A stretch of 64,000 bases of DNA, taken from NCBI GenBank assembly GCA_934370925.1, contig CAKRNG010000001.1:62001-126000 (forward strand), given 5' to 3'. Position 1 is the stretch's first letter; each line of letters begins with the position of its first letter. This DNA comes from an uncultured Lacticaseibacillus sp. GTDB taxonomy: Bacteria; Bacillota; Bacilli; Lactobacillales; Lactobacillaceae. The position numbers and the translations under genes are program-made. The notes beneath the pieces are model-generated. The model was not told the DNA's origin. It was given only the letters and a program-made list of their open reading frames with translations, and made no database searches. Shown here piece by piece: positions 52,771-62,652 of the stretch.

Positions 52771-52979
52771 GTGTTGTGGGTTGTGGTGGTTGGGACGAAG
52801 GCGTGGGTGCCAAGCGGTGAAAGCATTGGTGCGCCAATGCGGGTAAAATTTTTGACTCATGATGAGCGTAGCGATATGAGTCAAAAATTTTAGGTGGAAG
52901 ACGCAACGCGGCTGGAACCGACCCCACCGCGTTCCGGCACCCGCAAAGCCGAAGTCCCAACCACCACAACCCACAACAC
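52771..52979. repeat. 209-bp palindromic element with nested hairpins
   Basis: Outer arms 52771-52811 and 52936-52979 begin with 26 perfectly complementary bases (GTGTTGTGGGTTGTGG... and its complement). Inside are GCATTGG-CCAATGC (52823-52840), a perfect 17-bp hairpin TAAAATTTTTGACTCAT / ATGAGTCAAAAATTTTA (52844-52892) and AACGCGG/CCGCGTT. No ORF. It lies in the 500-bp gap between the small peptides and the broken PBP gene, a gap that otherwise holds only the promoter zone of that gene. Confidence 0.75.
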
Positions 52980-53102
52980 GCAGCGCGCCACCTGGACCAT
53001 TTCAAAATTTGTGACTGTAACTTAACCAAACCGAAGCGCTTCACCCCCTCATTTTGTGTTAGCATAAACGAAACAAATCGTGACAACCGTGGGGAAACGC
53101 AT

Positions 53103-55087
53103 ATGAAGAAGTCATTATCCATCAGCCTTGGTGTCGTTCTGGGACTTGCCGTCATCGGGGGTGGCGGTTATTAACTATACCAGCAGCACGTGCACAAGCA
53201 GGAAGTGGCTGCCGTGAATAAGGTCGCCACCACCTACACACAGGCTTTCAAGCAAAAACAGTACACGAAAATGGCGCGCCAAGTGAACAAGCAGACGCTG
53301 AAGGGCTACACGGCCAAGACGTTAGCGTCTCGAAACCAGGCCGTGTTTGAACGCATGGGCGCCACCAACATTCGGGTGCAGGGCTGAAGGTGTCGGCGAA
53401 CAAGAATGGGACTTACGCCTTGCGCTTCAACGTCAAGATGGCCACATCTCTTGGCACCCTTTCCCAGAAAAACTACAAAACCACTCTACGCAAAGTGAAC
53501 AATCAGTGGAAGGTCGACTGGACGCCACGGATGATTCTGCCCCAGTTGAGCGGTAAGGCTACGGTTCAGCTGACCACGCAGGCTGCCACGCGCGGGAAGA
53601 TTCTTGACCGCAACGGCAAGGCACTTGCTGAGGAAGGTACGGCTGCGGAAGCTGGCATGATCCGCGGAAAGTTGGGAACGGGCACAACGCTTGCCAACAA
53701 CTTAAAGAAAATTAGCGCCGCTTTCGACGTCGACGTTTCCAGCCTGAAGACGTTACTCAACCAGTCGTGGGTCACTGACGACAACTTTGTTCCCATCAAG
53801 GTCGTCACGGATAACCCCACGCTGACTGGTGTGACCTACCAGACCGTCACGCAGCGCACCTACGCAACCGGCGAGGCGAGTGCGCAACTAATTGGTTACG
53901 TTGGCGAAGTGACGGCGGACGACATCAAGAAGAACGCCACTTACCACACCGGCGACATCATTGGTAAGGCCGGCCTCGAGAAGACGTACAATAAACAGCT
54001 TGCAGGTCAGGCGGGCGGCGAACTCACCATTGTGGCTGGCAGCGGCAAAGTCACCACGTTAATCAGCCGGAAGAAGCAAAACGGGCAGAATATCCAGTTA
54101 ACCATCGATAGTAAGTTGCAAACAAAGGCTTACAACCAATTGAAGGGCAAAAAGGGCGCCGTGGTGACCATCAACCCACAGACGGGCGAACTGCTCACCC
54201 TGGTCAGCACACCAAGCTATGATCCGAACAAGTTCGTTAGCGGGATTAGCCAGAGCGACTACGATAAGTACGCCAACGATGCCGACCACCCCTTCATCAG
54301 CCGGTACACCCAACGTTACGCCCCCGGGTCAACATTCAAGATGTTGACGGCTGGTGTGGCGCTCGATAACGGCACGATTACAACCAGCACCACCAAGTCC
54401 ATTAAGGGGCTCAAGTGGCAGAAGGATTCCTCATGGGGGGACTACAAGGTGACCCGTGTGGACGATGTTGCTCCTGAAAACCTCACGCAGGCACTGCTCC
54501 ACTCCGACAATATTTGGTTCGCACAAACCGCACTGAAGATGGGCAAGTCAGCATTCTTGAAGGGCATTGCACCGTTCTTCAAGCAAACCAACAAGCTTCC
54601 CCTCACGATGAACGTACCGCAGATTTCGAACTCCGGCAAGTTGGATAAGGAAGTTCTGTTCGCGGATACGTCTTATGGTCAGGGACAAATCCTGATGTCG
54701 CCCATTCAGCAAGCTGTTGCGTACACCTCCGTCATGAACGGCGGGAAGATGCAATCACCAAGCCTGCTGCTGAACAAGACCACCGGCACCACGCAGGTTC
54801 TTAAGGCAAGCACCGCCAACACGCTGAAGCAGGCCCTCACGCAGGTTGTCGACAACAGCGAAGGTACCGCACACGGACTGAAGTTGAGCGGCCACAGTAT
54901 CGCCGCCAAGACGGGGACGGCCGAACTCAAGGCCAAACAAGGCGTCGATGGCACCACCAACGGCTTCTTAATGGCCGCCGATGCAGACAACAACAGCTAC
55001 CTCATGATGGCCATGATTGAAGGTACAGGTAGCAAAGAAGTCGTGACAACGATGAAGCCATTTGTTGAATCACTGTACACGAAATAA
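53103..55087 (+). pseudogene. MecA-like penicillin-binding protein gene with two lesions
   Basis: The ATG at 53103 gives a membrane anchor (MKKSLSISLGVVLGLAVIGG) that stops at TAA, codon 24 (53172-53174). The frame reopens into an NTF2-like MecA_N domain (TTYTQAFKQKQYTKMARQV), then breaks again near 53384-53389 by loss of about one base. The rest is open to 55087: PBP dimer region and transpeptidase with PGSTFK, SDN in LLHSDNIW, and KTG in AAKTGTAEL. All catalytic motifs are intact, so the lesions may be recent or errors. A rescued start at 53390 would lack the membrane anchor. Confidence 0.82.
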
Positions 55088-55105
55088 CGTTTCTTATTGG
55101 ATACG

Positions 55106-55146
55106 GAAAACCGCCTCATCCCAAGTGCGGGGATGAGGCGGTTTTT
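55106..55146 (+). terminator. Terminator after the PBP pseudogene
   Basis: AAAACCGCCTCATCCC / GGGATGAGGCGGTTTTT type arms with T5, 19 bp after the stop codon. Confidence 0.88.
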
Positions 55147-55168
55147 GTGTATTTGGCGTGTTGGTTAG

Positions 55169-55303
55169 CTATTGATTTAACTTAGATTTATTGTTGGCCC
55201 GCATCTGGTTAACTGCCGTTTGTTCCAACAAATTCAAGTAATGCCACGGCTGGTCGTAATTCGGATTAAACAACATATCAACATACGCTAATTCATTTTC
55301 TTT
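55169..55303 (-). pseudogene. Short open remnant of an unidentified gene
   Basis: 45 codons on the minus strand ending in TAG at 55169, reading ELAYVDMLFNPNYDQPWHYL then NLLEQTAVNQMRANNKSKLNQ. The composition looks like a real protein C-terminus, but there is a TGA upstream and no start or ribosome site. Family not recognised. Confidence 0.4.
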
Positions 55304-55371
55304 TCAGCCTATAGAAGTCGCCGCTTTTCTGTCCTCCCCAATCGGTCACAACTGAAAAAGGGATTTAATAC

Positions 55372-55420
55372 ATACTAAAGGCGCAGAAAACCAAATCAGG
55401 GTTTCCCGCGCCTTTAGTAT
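55372..55420 (-). terminator. Terminator downstream of the XrtG-associated locus
   Basis: ATACTAAAGGCGC / GCGCCTTTAGTAT perfect 13-bp outer arms with inner GAAA/TTTC pairing, about 30 bp beyond the last gene of the locus. Confidence 0.65.
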
Positions 55421-55451
55421 CATATGTGAAAGTCATCATCCGTCAAAAATA

Positions 55452-57002
55452 TTACTCATCCGTTTCCGGATACTCAGACCAGGTAAACAGTTGTCGCCAC
55501 CGCTTAAGGCTCCGTTCCGCCACCAGCGTAATCAGCAGTAAAAATGCTGGTAGATACTGAATCAGGTAACGTGAACGCCCACCTTCAAAAATGAGCAGGT
55601 AAAGAAAGGCACCAATAACGCTGACCCGCAGCACCTGAATCAACCCCCGTTGATCATCCCAAGCAAACAGGATGAGAAGCAACCCAAACACCCAGATAAC
55701 CTGCGTCACCCACCGAAAATCGCCCAAGTTCGTGCCATACAGATAAACAAACTGTTGCAGATGATTCTTTATTCCGGGTCCCGGCGTTGGTTTGGGGTTC
55801 TCATCAATAAAGCTCCCTTCCTTATCCCACGCAAAGCTGCCATCCGCTGTATTATTACGATGTTTCTTAAACAGAAAGGCAATATAGCCAAATGGTCCCA
55901 TTTTACGTAAGCGTTGCTTCAACTTCTTCATGGAATAGTCGCTGCGTGCTTTCTTGGTCGGTAACATCGCCATCGCCAGGGCGTCCTTGGCATTATACCC
56001 CCCTTCACCTGATACACCCATGCTAATGAAATGAATTGCCGGAATTGCACGGGATTGATCGACTTCAATAAAGGATTGTTGATTTACAGCGTGGTTAATT
56101 AAGCCATACCCCGCACCAAAACATCCCATCAACACAATGAGCGTCACAAAAAGTTGGCGCCAGTGAATGACGGTCTCTTTCTTAAACGCAAACAAGAAGA
56201 CGACAGCCACAATTGCAATCAGTGGCACAATCGCAGAGGGTTTAATGAAGTATGCCCCTACTGTTGCAGCAGCCAACACAACTGCTGCGGGCAGCCGCCA
56301 AACCCAACGACCTGGTCCCATCATTAAAAAGGCGCTACTCAAAAGAATCAGACTGACAAGTGGCAGTACCCATGCATCCGTATAGGGCACGATAATTGTA
56401 GGGAAGAATGCCAGCCAGACAACGTGTACATACATCGCCGTTGTCACGTGACGCCGCGAAACCACCGCAATCGTCAAAATATTAAAGGCTGCGCTCAAGT
56501 CGACTAAGACTAACGTAATATAATCAAACGTCAACCATGTTGTTGAGTGAAAAACGGTTGCAAACCAATGCATCAGTAACAGCACCGGCAAGTTATTGTA
56601 GTTTTGACTGTAATAAGACCGCAAGTTTGCACTGGTTGTATTTGTCAACGTCTGATGCAACGCCCCCGCATCCCACCCAATCGGCGGGTGCAAATACGAC
56701 ACGAACAGAATCTGCCACGCCACCACGACGAGAATCAGTACCGTTGCCGTGATAGGTGCGCATCGCACAAATACCGTGTGGCACAACGCCCGGAATTGCG
56801 GAAATGCATACAGTCCGAGTAACAGCGCGATTACCGCGATAATGACGATGGCAGTTACAATTGTGGTTCCCGCCCCCGTAATGCTGTTATCCCCAACAAT
56901 CAGATTGGGGGAAATCAACGCAAAAATCGTCGTCAGGCCAAACAACAAGCCGAATAGCCAATTAATGGTCCGCTGCCCGAACCGAAAGAATTTGTTTGCC
57001 AT
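55452..57002 (-). CDS. XrtG-associated membrane glycosyltransferase (TIGR03766-like)
   Basis: 516-residue polytopic protein with about 11-12 hydrophobic helices. The first extracytoplasmic loop has HPPIGWDAGALHQTL, an acidic GT-C-type motif of lipid-linked sugar transferases, followed by YYSQNYNNLPVLLLMHW. This composition and its place beside XrtG match the TIGR03766 family, a partner of the Gram-positive exosortase. It likely transfers sugars onto the exported substrate or a lipid carrier; inferred. It is last of the four-gene row, start at 57002 with AAGGAG. Confidence 0.75.
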   Translation of the reverse strand: MANKFFRFGQRTINWLFGLLFGLTTIFALISPNLIVGDNSITGAGTTIVTAIVIIAVIALLLGLYAFPQFRALCHTVFVRCAPITATVLILVVVAWQILFVSYLHPPIGWDAGALHQTLTNTTSANLRSYYSQNYNNLPVLLLMHWFATVFHSTTWLTFDYITLVLVDLSAAFNILTIAVVSRRHVTTAMYVHVVWLAFFPTIIVPYTDAWVLPLVSLILLSSAFLMMGPGRWVWRLPAAVVLAAATVGAYFIKPSAIVPLIAIVAVVFLFAFKKETVIHWRQLFVTLIVLMGCFGAGYGLINHAVNQQSFIEVDQSRAIPAIHFISMGVSGEGGYNAKDALAMAMLPTKKARSDYSMKKLKQRLRKMGPFGYIAFLFKKHRNNTADGSFAWDKEGSFIDENPKPTPGPGIKNHLQQFVYLYGTNLGDFRWVTQVIWVFGLLLILFAWDDQRGLIQVLRVSVIGAFLYLLIFEGGRSRYLIQYLPAFLLLITLVAERSLKRWRQLFTWSEYPETDE

Positions 57003-57016
57003 GCTGCTTCTCCTTG

Positions 57017-58363
57017 TTAATCATCCTCATGCTTCCGCGCCGAATCCACGTCATGTTTGACGACCCGGCGCAACTGATGCCATTCTTGCTGGAAAGAACG
57101 CAAATTCCATGAGGCCTGCGTGGTCATTCCGTTGAGAATCCCCACGAGACGAATCCACGAACAGATGAAGTTATAGCCAGGTAAGGTGAACGCCACCCAC
57201 CACAAAAACCGGAAGTACCGTTGCTCCGCCGGGTAATGGTGCATCAAGAACTGCACACTCACCGAATTCACTAGGGACACCAAGACGTACAACGCGTAAA
57301 TCGCGACATACGACAATCCCATCATCGCGGCGGGGTAGCCGAAATGAATCAGCACAAAACTGGCAAACATCCAGATCATCCTGGGAAACAGGAACGTGTG
57401 GTCAATCATCATCCGGCGAATCAGGAAGTTCTTGAAGAACCGCGTCAGTCCCGCACTTGATTCCGTCATGTAGTTTCCCGTCACTTCCATTTCCCCACGT
57501 TGCCACCGTTGACGCTGCGTGTACAGCTCCCCGAGGCCGGAAATGGGTTCAACGTAGAAGATGGCGTCGGAACAAATCATCACTTTCTTCCCGAGCCGCG
57601 TGCGAATCTGGAAGGTCATGTCGGTGTCTTCACCAATCGTATCCGTGTTGTACAGGAACGTTTCCATCAGCACTTCCCGACGAAAGGCTGAAAATGCGCC
57701 AGACATCGTAAACAGCTGGTCGTGGTCTGACTCGATTGTCCGCCCAGACATGAAGGCCTGCGCGTACTCATAGTACTCATTCTGCGCGAGGAGCCGGTGC
57801 CACGGGTTCTTCAGCCCCTGCACAAGCTTGTGTTGCGGTAGGATTGCCCCCGTCATCGCCGCAATACTGAGGTCGCTCTCAAACCGCCGTATCATGCTTT
57901 CAATCGCGTGCTTTTCCAGAATACCATCGCTGTCGATATTGACGACATACGTCCCAATGCTTTCATAAATCGCCGTGTTCAGCGCTTTGGCCTTCCCCTT
58001 GTCCGCGTTCACGTAACGCAGGATAAGTTCAGGGAATTCATTTTGCGCAGCGGCATAGGCACCGAAGCTATTATCAGTACTCTGGTTATTCGCCAAAATA
58101 ATTTGCATCGAATTCTTCGGGTACGTTTGATCATTAATTGAACGAATACAATCGAACAACGTATCTTCCGAGTTATAGACGGGGACAATGATGGACACCA
58201 TGGGCCACTTCGCCGGTGTCGCCAACTTCTTCTCGTTGATGTGCCGGTACATTAATCGTGCGGTCGATATGAACGCCGGCACGATTTCAACCACAATCGG
58301 AATAAGCGTCCAGGTAATCCAGAACCCCATTTTCTGCAGGGTCAAGTTAATCCAATAGATCAA
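57017..58363 (-). CDS. XrtG-associated GT2 family glycosyltransferase (TIGR03111-like)
   Basis: 448-residue processive-type GT2 enzyme. Catalytic motifs: VPVYNSEDTL, DSD in NIDSDGILE, ED in GEDTDMTFQI, and QRQRW in LYTQRQRWQRGE (Q/RxxRW), flanked by N-terminal and C-terminal membrane helices. It is the type found next to XrtG (TIGR03111). Start is TTG at 58363, overlapping the XrtG stop by 4 nt, with GGAGGGG upstream. Confidence 0.85.
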   Translation of the reverse strand: MIYWINLTLQKMGFWITWTLIPIVVEIVPAFISTARLMYRHINEKKLATPAKWPMVSIIVPVYNSEDTLFDCIRSINDQTYPKNSMQIILANNQSTDNSFGAYAAAQNEFPELILRYVNADKGKAKALNTAIYESIGTYVVNIDSDGILEKHAIESMIRRFESDLSIAAMTGAILPQHKLVQGLKNPWHRLLAQNEYYEYAQAFMSGRTIESDHDQLFTMSGAFSAFRREVLMETFLYNTDTIGEDTDMTFQIRTRLGKKVMICSDAIFYVEPISGLGELYTQRQRWQRGEMEVTGNYMTESSAGLTRFFKNFLIRRMMIDHTFLFPRMIWMFASFVLIHFGYPAAMMGLSYVAIYALYVLVSLVNSVSVQFLMHHYPAEQRYFRFLWWVAFTLPGYNFICSWIRLVGILNGMTTQASWNLRSFQQEWHQLRRVVKHDVDSARKHEDD

Positions 58364-58956
58364 TGCTGTCCCCTCCGTTCAACGAGTTGACGGTAGACCC
58401 CCTGCGCTAATTGTGAATAGGTGAAAACGTGATAGTAGAGCATAATCACGAGCACATAGAAAATCACCCGGCCCACAATGGAGTGCGCCATGAAGAATGA
58501 ATTCCCACCTTGGAAATGTACAATCAGCACCACGCTCCCCAATCGAATGAGGTTGCTCAGGTAAATGAAAATCGTGCCGAAGATGGCGTAAAAAATTTTC
58601 TCCTTCCGCACATACGTCGGGAAGAACGCAATCAGGGATATCAACGCACTCGTCTCAATAATGCCTGAGCACTCGAAGTCAATCGACATGTTCACGGGAT
58701 TCCCCGCGTTGACGATATACACCAAGCCCGTCTTCATGTTCACTTCGCACCAGCCCGTCAGCTTCCCGAGCCAGCTAACCCCGTGAATAATCGCGTGGGT
58801 GAAAAACCAAACCCAATACGGATCACTAAGCGCCATCAGAATAAAGAAAAGCCCGGCACTGCCGACGATGAAATAGAAGGCAGAGAGCCGGGCCCTCTTC
58901 AAAACTGACAGTGCGTACAGCCAAATCACAGCACCAATCAGAATATAAATACTCAT
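58360..58956 (-). CDS. xrtG: Exosortase XrtG
   Basis: 198-residue integral membrane protease/transpeptidase with about six helices. The exosortase triad is present: Cys96 in SIDFECSGI, Arg138 in YLSNLIRLGS and His158 in MAHSIVGR. XrtG is the Gram-positive form that recognises Firmicu-CTERM proteins, one of which is encoded 9 bp upstream. It should cut and re-anchor that substrate at the membrane. Confidence 0.9.
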   Translation of the reverse strand: MSIYILIGAVIWLYALSVLKRARLSAFYFIVGSAGLFFILMALSDPYWVWFFTHAIIHGVSWLGKLTGWCEVNMKTGLVYIVNAGNPVNMSIDFECSGIIETSALISLIAFFPTYVRKEKIFYAIFGTIFIYLSNLIRLGSVVLIVHFQGGNSFFMAHSIVGRVIFYVLVIMLYYHVFTYSQLAQGVYRQLVERRGQH

Positions 58957-58965
58957 ATATTTAAA

Positions 58966-60351
58966 TTACTTTCCGCTCACACGAACTGCTTCTTTTTGTG
59001 CAAACATGCCAATCTTCTTGACCTTCATGTAGCCAACGCCGGCAAGTAAAACCCCAACGCTTGCAAGAAGGACTGGACCCGTTGACCCACCAGCAGCCGT
59101 CACCGCGCCGTTCCCAACGTTCGGGTTGCTCATGGTAATCTGCTGGCCGTTCATGGTGGAAACGTTCAGCTTGCTCAGGTCGAGCTTGAATTCCATCGTG
59201 TCGTACCACCCGTAAGACTGGCCGTTTTCAACCAGCGTCTGGCGCTTCACGTATCCCGTCGCAACGGTTCCGTACTGACTACCTTCATTCGTATCGCCAC
59301 CGGTCAGCGTCACCGCTTGTGCATCCCCGTCGACGGTCAAATTGTTCGGAATGTTTGACGACCAGACATTGTAGGTTTTGCCCCCAATCTGGAAGTTGTA
59401 ATCCCCGTAGCCAGGCATTGCATCGTATGGCTGCATCTTCACGTAAACGTAGACATACTTGCCATCACTCACCATTGCCATGTAGCGGCTGTTGTAGACA
59501 GAGTCCCCAGCAACCTTCGTAATGGCCACATTCGTCCAGTCCTGGAAGGCCCCATCAATCACGATGTTTAGGTCATCGTTGCTGTTGTTCTGGTCACCCT
59601 TCGTCGTGTCGGCATCACCCTTGTCCGTCACCACGCCATCTTCACTCACATTGGAGCCAGACGTGGATGTGGAACTGCTGCTGGTGGAAGTCGTTTCACT
59701 GGAACCCGTTGTGCCGGCTTCCGTGCTCGTATCCGTGTCAGTGTTGGTCACATCTCCGGTGACATCACCAGTTCCAATCGAGCCAACCGTTGTCACCATG
59801 TTGTCGTTCCCGAGTCCGGCGCTCGCAACGTTCAACGTCACGTTGTCCCCGAGGTTCACATTGTCGATTCCTGCTTTAGCTAGGTCAACGCTGAATTCAA
59901 CCACACTGTAGTCGGACGTGTAGACGCCAGACGCACTCTTACGGACAACGTTCACGGACCCTACTGCAGCCGACCGGTCATTCAGGTAAACTTCACCGCT
60001 ACCAGATGCCATCGTGCCACTACCATCTGCCAACTGAAGCTGGCGCGTTTTTCCGCCAACCGTCAATACCCACAGTGCTTTAGGTGCTTCATTGGCATCG
60101 CCCTTGTGCACCTCAGCGTAGACGTTCACGGTCGTGGTATCCGCAGCAACCTTCAGTAGCGTTGTGGTACTGCCGGTGCCATCATCCCAGTAGGTTGATT
60201 TCGTTGCACTAATCTGATCCCAGTCAGCGAATTGACCATCAATTGCAATTCCGGTACTGGCGTTAACAGTTGCTGATTGTGTGCCGACCGCAACGCTGGC
60301 CAATCCCAACGCAACGGCAGCTGCCATCATTAATTTGGTTGTTTTTTTCAT
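58966..60351 (-). CDS. Firmicu-CTERM domain surface protein (XrtG substrate)
   Basis: 461-residue secreted protein. Signal peptide 1-31 (MKKTTKLMMAAAVALGLASV..., NAS). Two related modules start with IDGQFADWDQI and IDGAFQDWTNV and are separated by a Ser/Thr/Asp-rich linker. The C-terminus has the sorting signal: a short polar turn, a hydrophobic helix (GPVLLASVGVLLAGVGYM) and basic KVKKIG tail, the Firmicu-CTERM plan. First gene of the XrtG row; GGGGGGG precedes the ATG at 60351. Confidence 0.87.
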   Translation of the reverse strand: MKKTTKLMMAAAVALGLASVAVGTQSATVNASTGIAIDGQFADWDQISATKSTYWDDGTGSTTTLLKVAADTTTVNVYAEVHKGDANEAPKALWVLTVGGKTRQLQLADGSGTMASGSGEVYLNDRSAAVGSVNVVRKSASGVYTSDYSVVEFSVDLAKAGIDNVNLGDNVTLNVASAGLGNDNMVTTVGSIGTGDVTGDVTNTDTDTSTEAGTTGSSETTSTSSSSTSTSGSNVSEDGVVTDKGDADTTKGDQNNSNDDLNIVIDGAFQDWTNVAITKVAGDSVYNSRYMAMVSDGKYVYVYVKMQPYDAMPGYGDYNFQIGGKTYNVWSSNIPNNLTVDGDAQAVTLTGGDTNEGSQYGTVATGYVKRQTLVENGQSYGWYDTMEFKLDLSKLNVSTMNGQQITMSNPNVGNGAVTAAGGSTGPVLLASVGVLLAGVGYMKVKKIGMFAQKEAVRVSGK

Positions 60352-60767
60352 AGCTGTAACTTCCCCCCCGAAATTGCATCTAATTCTCGTCGTTAGGTGC
60401 GCCGTCCGTTAATTAACGACCTCATCCTAACCATCTAGTTGTATGTAAAGTTTATAATTTTATAAATGAAAACACAATAGTATTCCATTGTTTTTTACAA
60501 GAAATTCGTCATTTAATTTCAACCGTGCCAATCACGTATTCTGGCTGGTGAATTTGCATCTACTCTAGCCTGTTGGGACCGCATCGTGACATAAGTAAGT
60601 CAATTTCAGTCACGTGCCAGTTACGAAAGTCGTTATCTTTAATCGCTGTTCCACTGATAAAAATGATGTTTCTATAACAAAAATCATAATTAATCAATGT
60701 TGCTTAAATTCGTGGGGCAATCATCTAGTTCCATCAAGCAACTACCCACAAGTGCCCTTATTTTCGA
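60352..60767. other. Intergenic region upstream of the Firmicu-CTERM gene
   Basis: About 415 bp without a credible ORF. An AT-rich stretch near 60440-60480 would hold the promoter of the XrtG locus (minus strand). Nothing else was identified. Confidence 0.5.
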
Positions 60768-60804
60768 CAAAAAAAGACACCCGCCAAATTGACGAGTGTC
60801 TTTC
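60768..60804 (-). terminator. Terminator after rpsI
   Basis: AAAGACAC-CG / CG-GTGTCTTT arms (60772-60804) followed by T7 on the minus strand, 40 bp after the rpsI stop codon. Confidence 0.85.
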
Positions 60805-60843
60805 TGTATACCATCCGGAATCCAGACGATAATTCGCGAAGAA

Positions 60844-61239
60844 TTAACGCTTGGAGAACTGGCTAGCCTTACGAGCCTTCTTGAGACCTGGCTTCTTACG
60901 TTCCTTCATACGAGGGTCACGTGTGAGCATGCCAGCCTTCTTAAGGGCTGCACGGAAGTCTGGGTCTACGGCGAGCAGGGCACGGGCAATCCCGTGACGA
61001 GTTGCGCCGGTCTGACCTGTGAAACCACCACCATTAACGTTAACCAAAGCGTCGTACTGGCCAACGGTTTCGGTCAAAGCAAATGGCTGGGTCATGTCCA
61101 GAATCAAGTTTTCGAACGGAAGGTAGTCATGTGCATCCTTGCCGTTCATGGTAATCTTACCGGTACCGGGTACGAGACGTACGCGGGCAACGGAGTTCTT
61201 GCGGCGGCCTGTGCCGCTGTATGCTACAACGTCTGCCAT
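60844..61239 (-). CDS. rpsI: 30S ribosomal protein S9
   Basis: 131 residues with the family pattern: [17 protein letters not shown] at the N-terminus, [21 protein letters not shown], then [20 protein letters not shown] and the terminal SKR tail that reaches the P-site tRNA. Eleven bp after rplM with a strong ribosome site. Confidence 0.98.
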   Translation of the reverse strand: MADVVAYSGTGRRKNSVARVRLVPGTGKITMNGKDAHDYLPFENLILDMTQPFALTETVGQYDALVNVNGGGFTGQTGATRHGIARALLAVDPDFRAALKKAGMLTRDPRMKERKKPGLKKARKASQFSKR

Positions 61240-61250
61240 GATGATCCTCC

Positions 61251-61697
61251 TTAGATACGGTCCTTAATGTCGAGTACTTCAGGCTTCTGAGCAGCATTGT
61301 TGTGCTCTGCGCCTGCGTACACGTGCAGCTTCAGGAACTGCTGGTGGCCAAGAGTGTTCTTGGTTGGCAGCATCTTCTTAACTGCGTATTCGATCAAACG
61401 TTCTGGGTTGTTTTCCAGAAGGTCCCCAGCAACTTCCTGCTTAAGACCACCTGGGTGCTGGCTGTGACGGTAGTAAATCTTGTCAGTAGCCTTGCGACCG
61501 GTCAGCTTGACCTTGGAAGCGTTGATAACGATGACGTTATCACCAGTATCTACGTTAGGGGTGAACGTTGGCTTGTTCTTGCCGCGCAAGATAGATGCAA
61601 CGACGGATGCAAGACGACCAAGAGCGATGTCGGTTGCGTCGATGACGTACCATTTGCGTTCGATTTCACCTGGCTTAGCCAAAAATGTTGTACGCAC
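61251..61697 (-). CDS. rplM: 50S ribosomal protein L13
   Basis: 148 residues from a GTG at 61697 (GGAGG 7 nt upstream); the protein starts (V/M)[20 protein letters not shown], the normal L13 start. The core [22 protein letters not shown] and [18 protein letters not shown] are fully conserved. A longer open frame to 61790 is leader RNA. Operon rplM-rpsI. Confidence 0.98.
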   Translation of the reverse strand: MRTTFLAKPGEIERKWYVIDATDIALGRLASVVASILRGKNKPTFTPNVDTGDNVIVINASKVKLTGRKATDKIYYRHSQHPGGLKQEVAGDLLENNPERLIEYAVKKMLPTKNTLGHQQFLKLHVYAGAEHNNAAQKPEVLDIKDRI

Positions 61698-61893
61698 GAT
61701 GAGTTTCCTCCAAATTTCTGTGTTTGTTTGACACTTGTAAGATTTCCGGGGCTTACGTGGGGCAAACAATACCAACTGCAAGGATAACAAAATAATCTAC
61801 GCTAGTCAACGTCTCGGGGCGTTCCCCAGGTGACTTTCCCGTAAACTTTCAGTATTCAAGCAAAAAGATGTTTGTTCAACCGCCCGCATTTCT

Positions 61894-62637
61894 TTAATAA
61901 TAAACTTCCTTCAAATACAATCCCGATGCCGGTGCCGTTCCACGCGCCTGCTGCCGGTCCTTTACCTCAAACAACCGGATAAAATCATGCAAGTCGCGAC
62001 GCCCATTACCAATTTCAAGCGCCGTTGCCACCAGAATACGCACCATGTTGTAAAGGAATCCGTTCCCGTAGAACTCCATGATGAGTTCATCATTCACGGC
62101 ATCATAGGTACAAGTCGCTTCATAGATGGTCCGCACTTTATCCTCAATCACCCCGCCACTCGCGGCAAAGCTCGTAAAGTCATGCGTCCCTACAAGATCC
62201 TGTAAGGCCGTCTGAATGCGCGTGACATCCACCTGGTAGGCGTAATGCCCCGTGTAGAGGCGCTTAAACGGCTGTGTGTACTTTCCCAGCGCCACCCGGT
62301 ACATGTAACGCTTCCCCTTCGCAGAATAGCGTGCGTGGAAGTCTGGCGCCGCGTACTGCACATCCTTGATGAGGATATCGAGTGGCATCATGCTGTTCAA
62401 TCCCCGTAACATGTTCAGCGGGGGAATATTTCCCGGGTAATCAAATGAGATTACCTGCCCCATCGCGTGCACCCCGGAATCCGTTCGCCCAGACCCATCG
62501 ATATGCACAGGCGTTCCCTTTGCCATCTTGGTCAGGGCCTTTTGCAAAACGCCCTGAACGGTTCGTTGCGCTGGTTGCACTTGGTAACCCGCAAAGTGCG
62601 TCCCGTCGTATTCAAGTGTTAGTCGATAGTGCTGCAA
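61894..62637 (-). CDS. truA: tRNA pseudouridine(38-40) synthase TruA
   Basis: 247 residues. Modifies U38-U40 in tRNA anticodon arms. Catalytic Asp in [11 protein letters not shown], and conserved [19 protein letters not shown] and [15 protein letters not shown] motifs are all present. It follows the ECF transporter genes by 15 bp, as is usual in Lactobacillales. Confidence 0.97.
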   Translation of the reverse strand: MQHYRLTLEYDGTHFAGYQVQPAQRTVQGVLQKALTKMAKGTPVHIDGSGRTDSGVHAMGQVISFDYPGNIPPLNMLRGLNSMMPLDILIKDVQYAAPDFHARYSAKGKRYMYRVALGKYTQPFKRLYTGHYAYQVDVTRIQTALQDLVGTHDFTSFAASGGVIEDKVRTIYEATCTYDAVNDELIMEFYGNGFLYNMVRILVATALEIGNGRRDLHDFIRLFEVKDRQQARGTAPASGLYLKEVYY

Positions 62638-62652
62638 TGTGTTCGTCCTTTC

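Noticed and set aside
61698..61790. Upstream extension of rplM
   Set aside because: The L13 start fits the GTG at 61697 with GGAGG; the extension is leader sequence.
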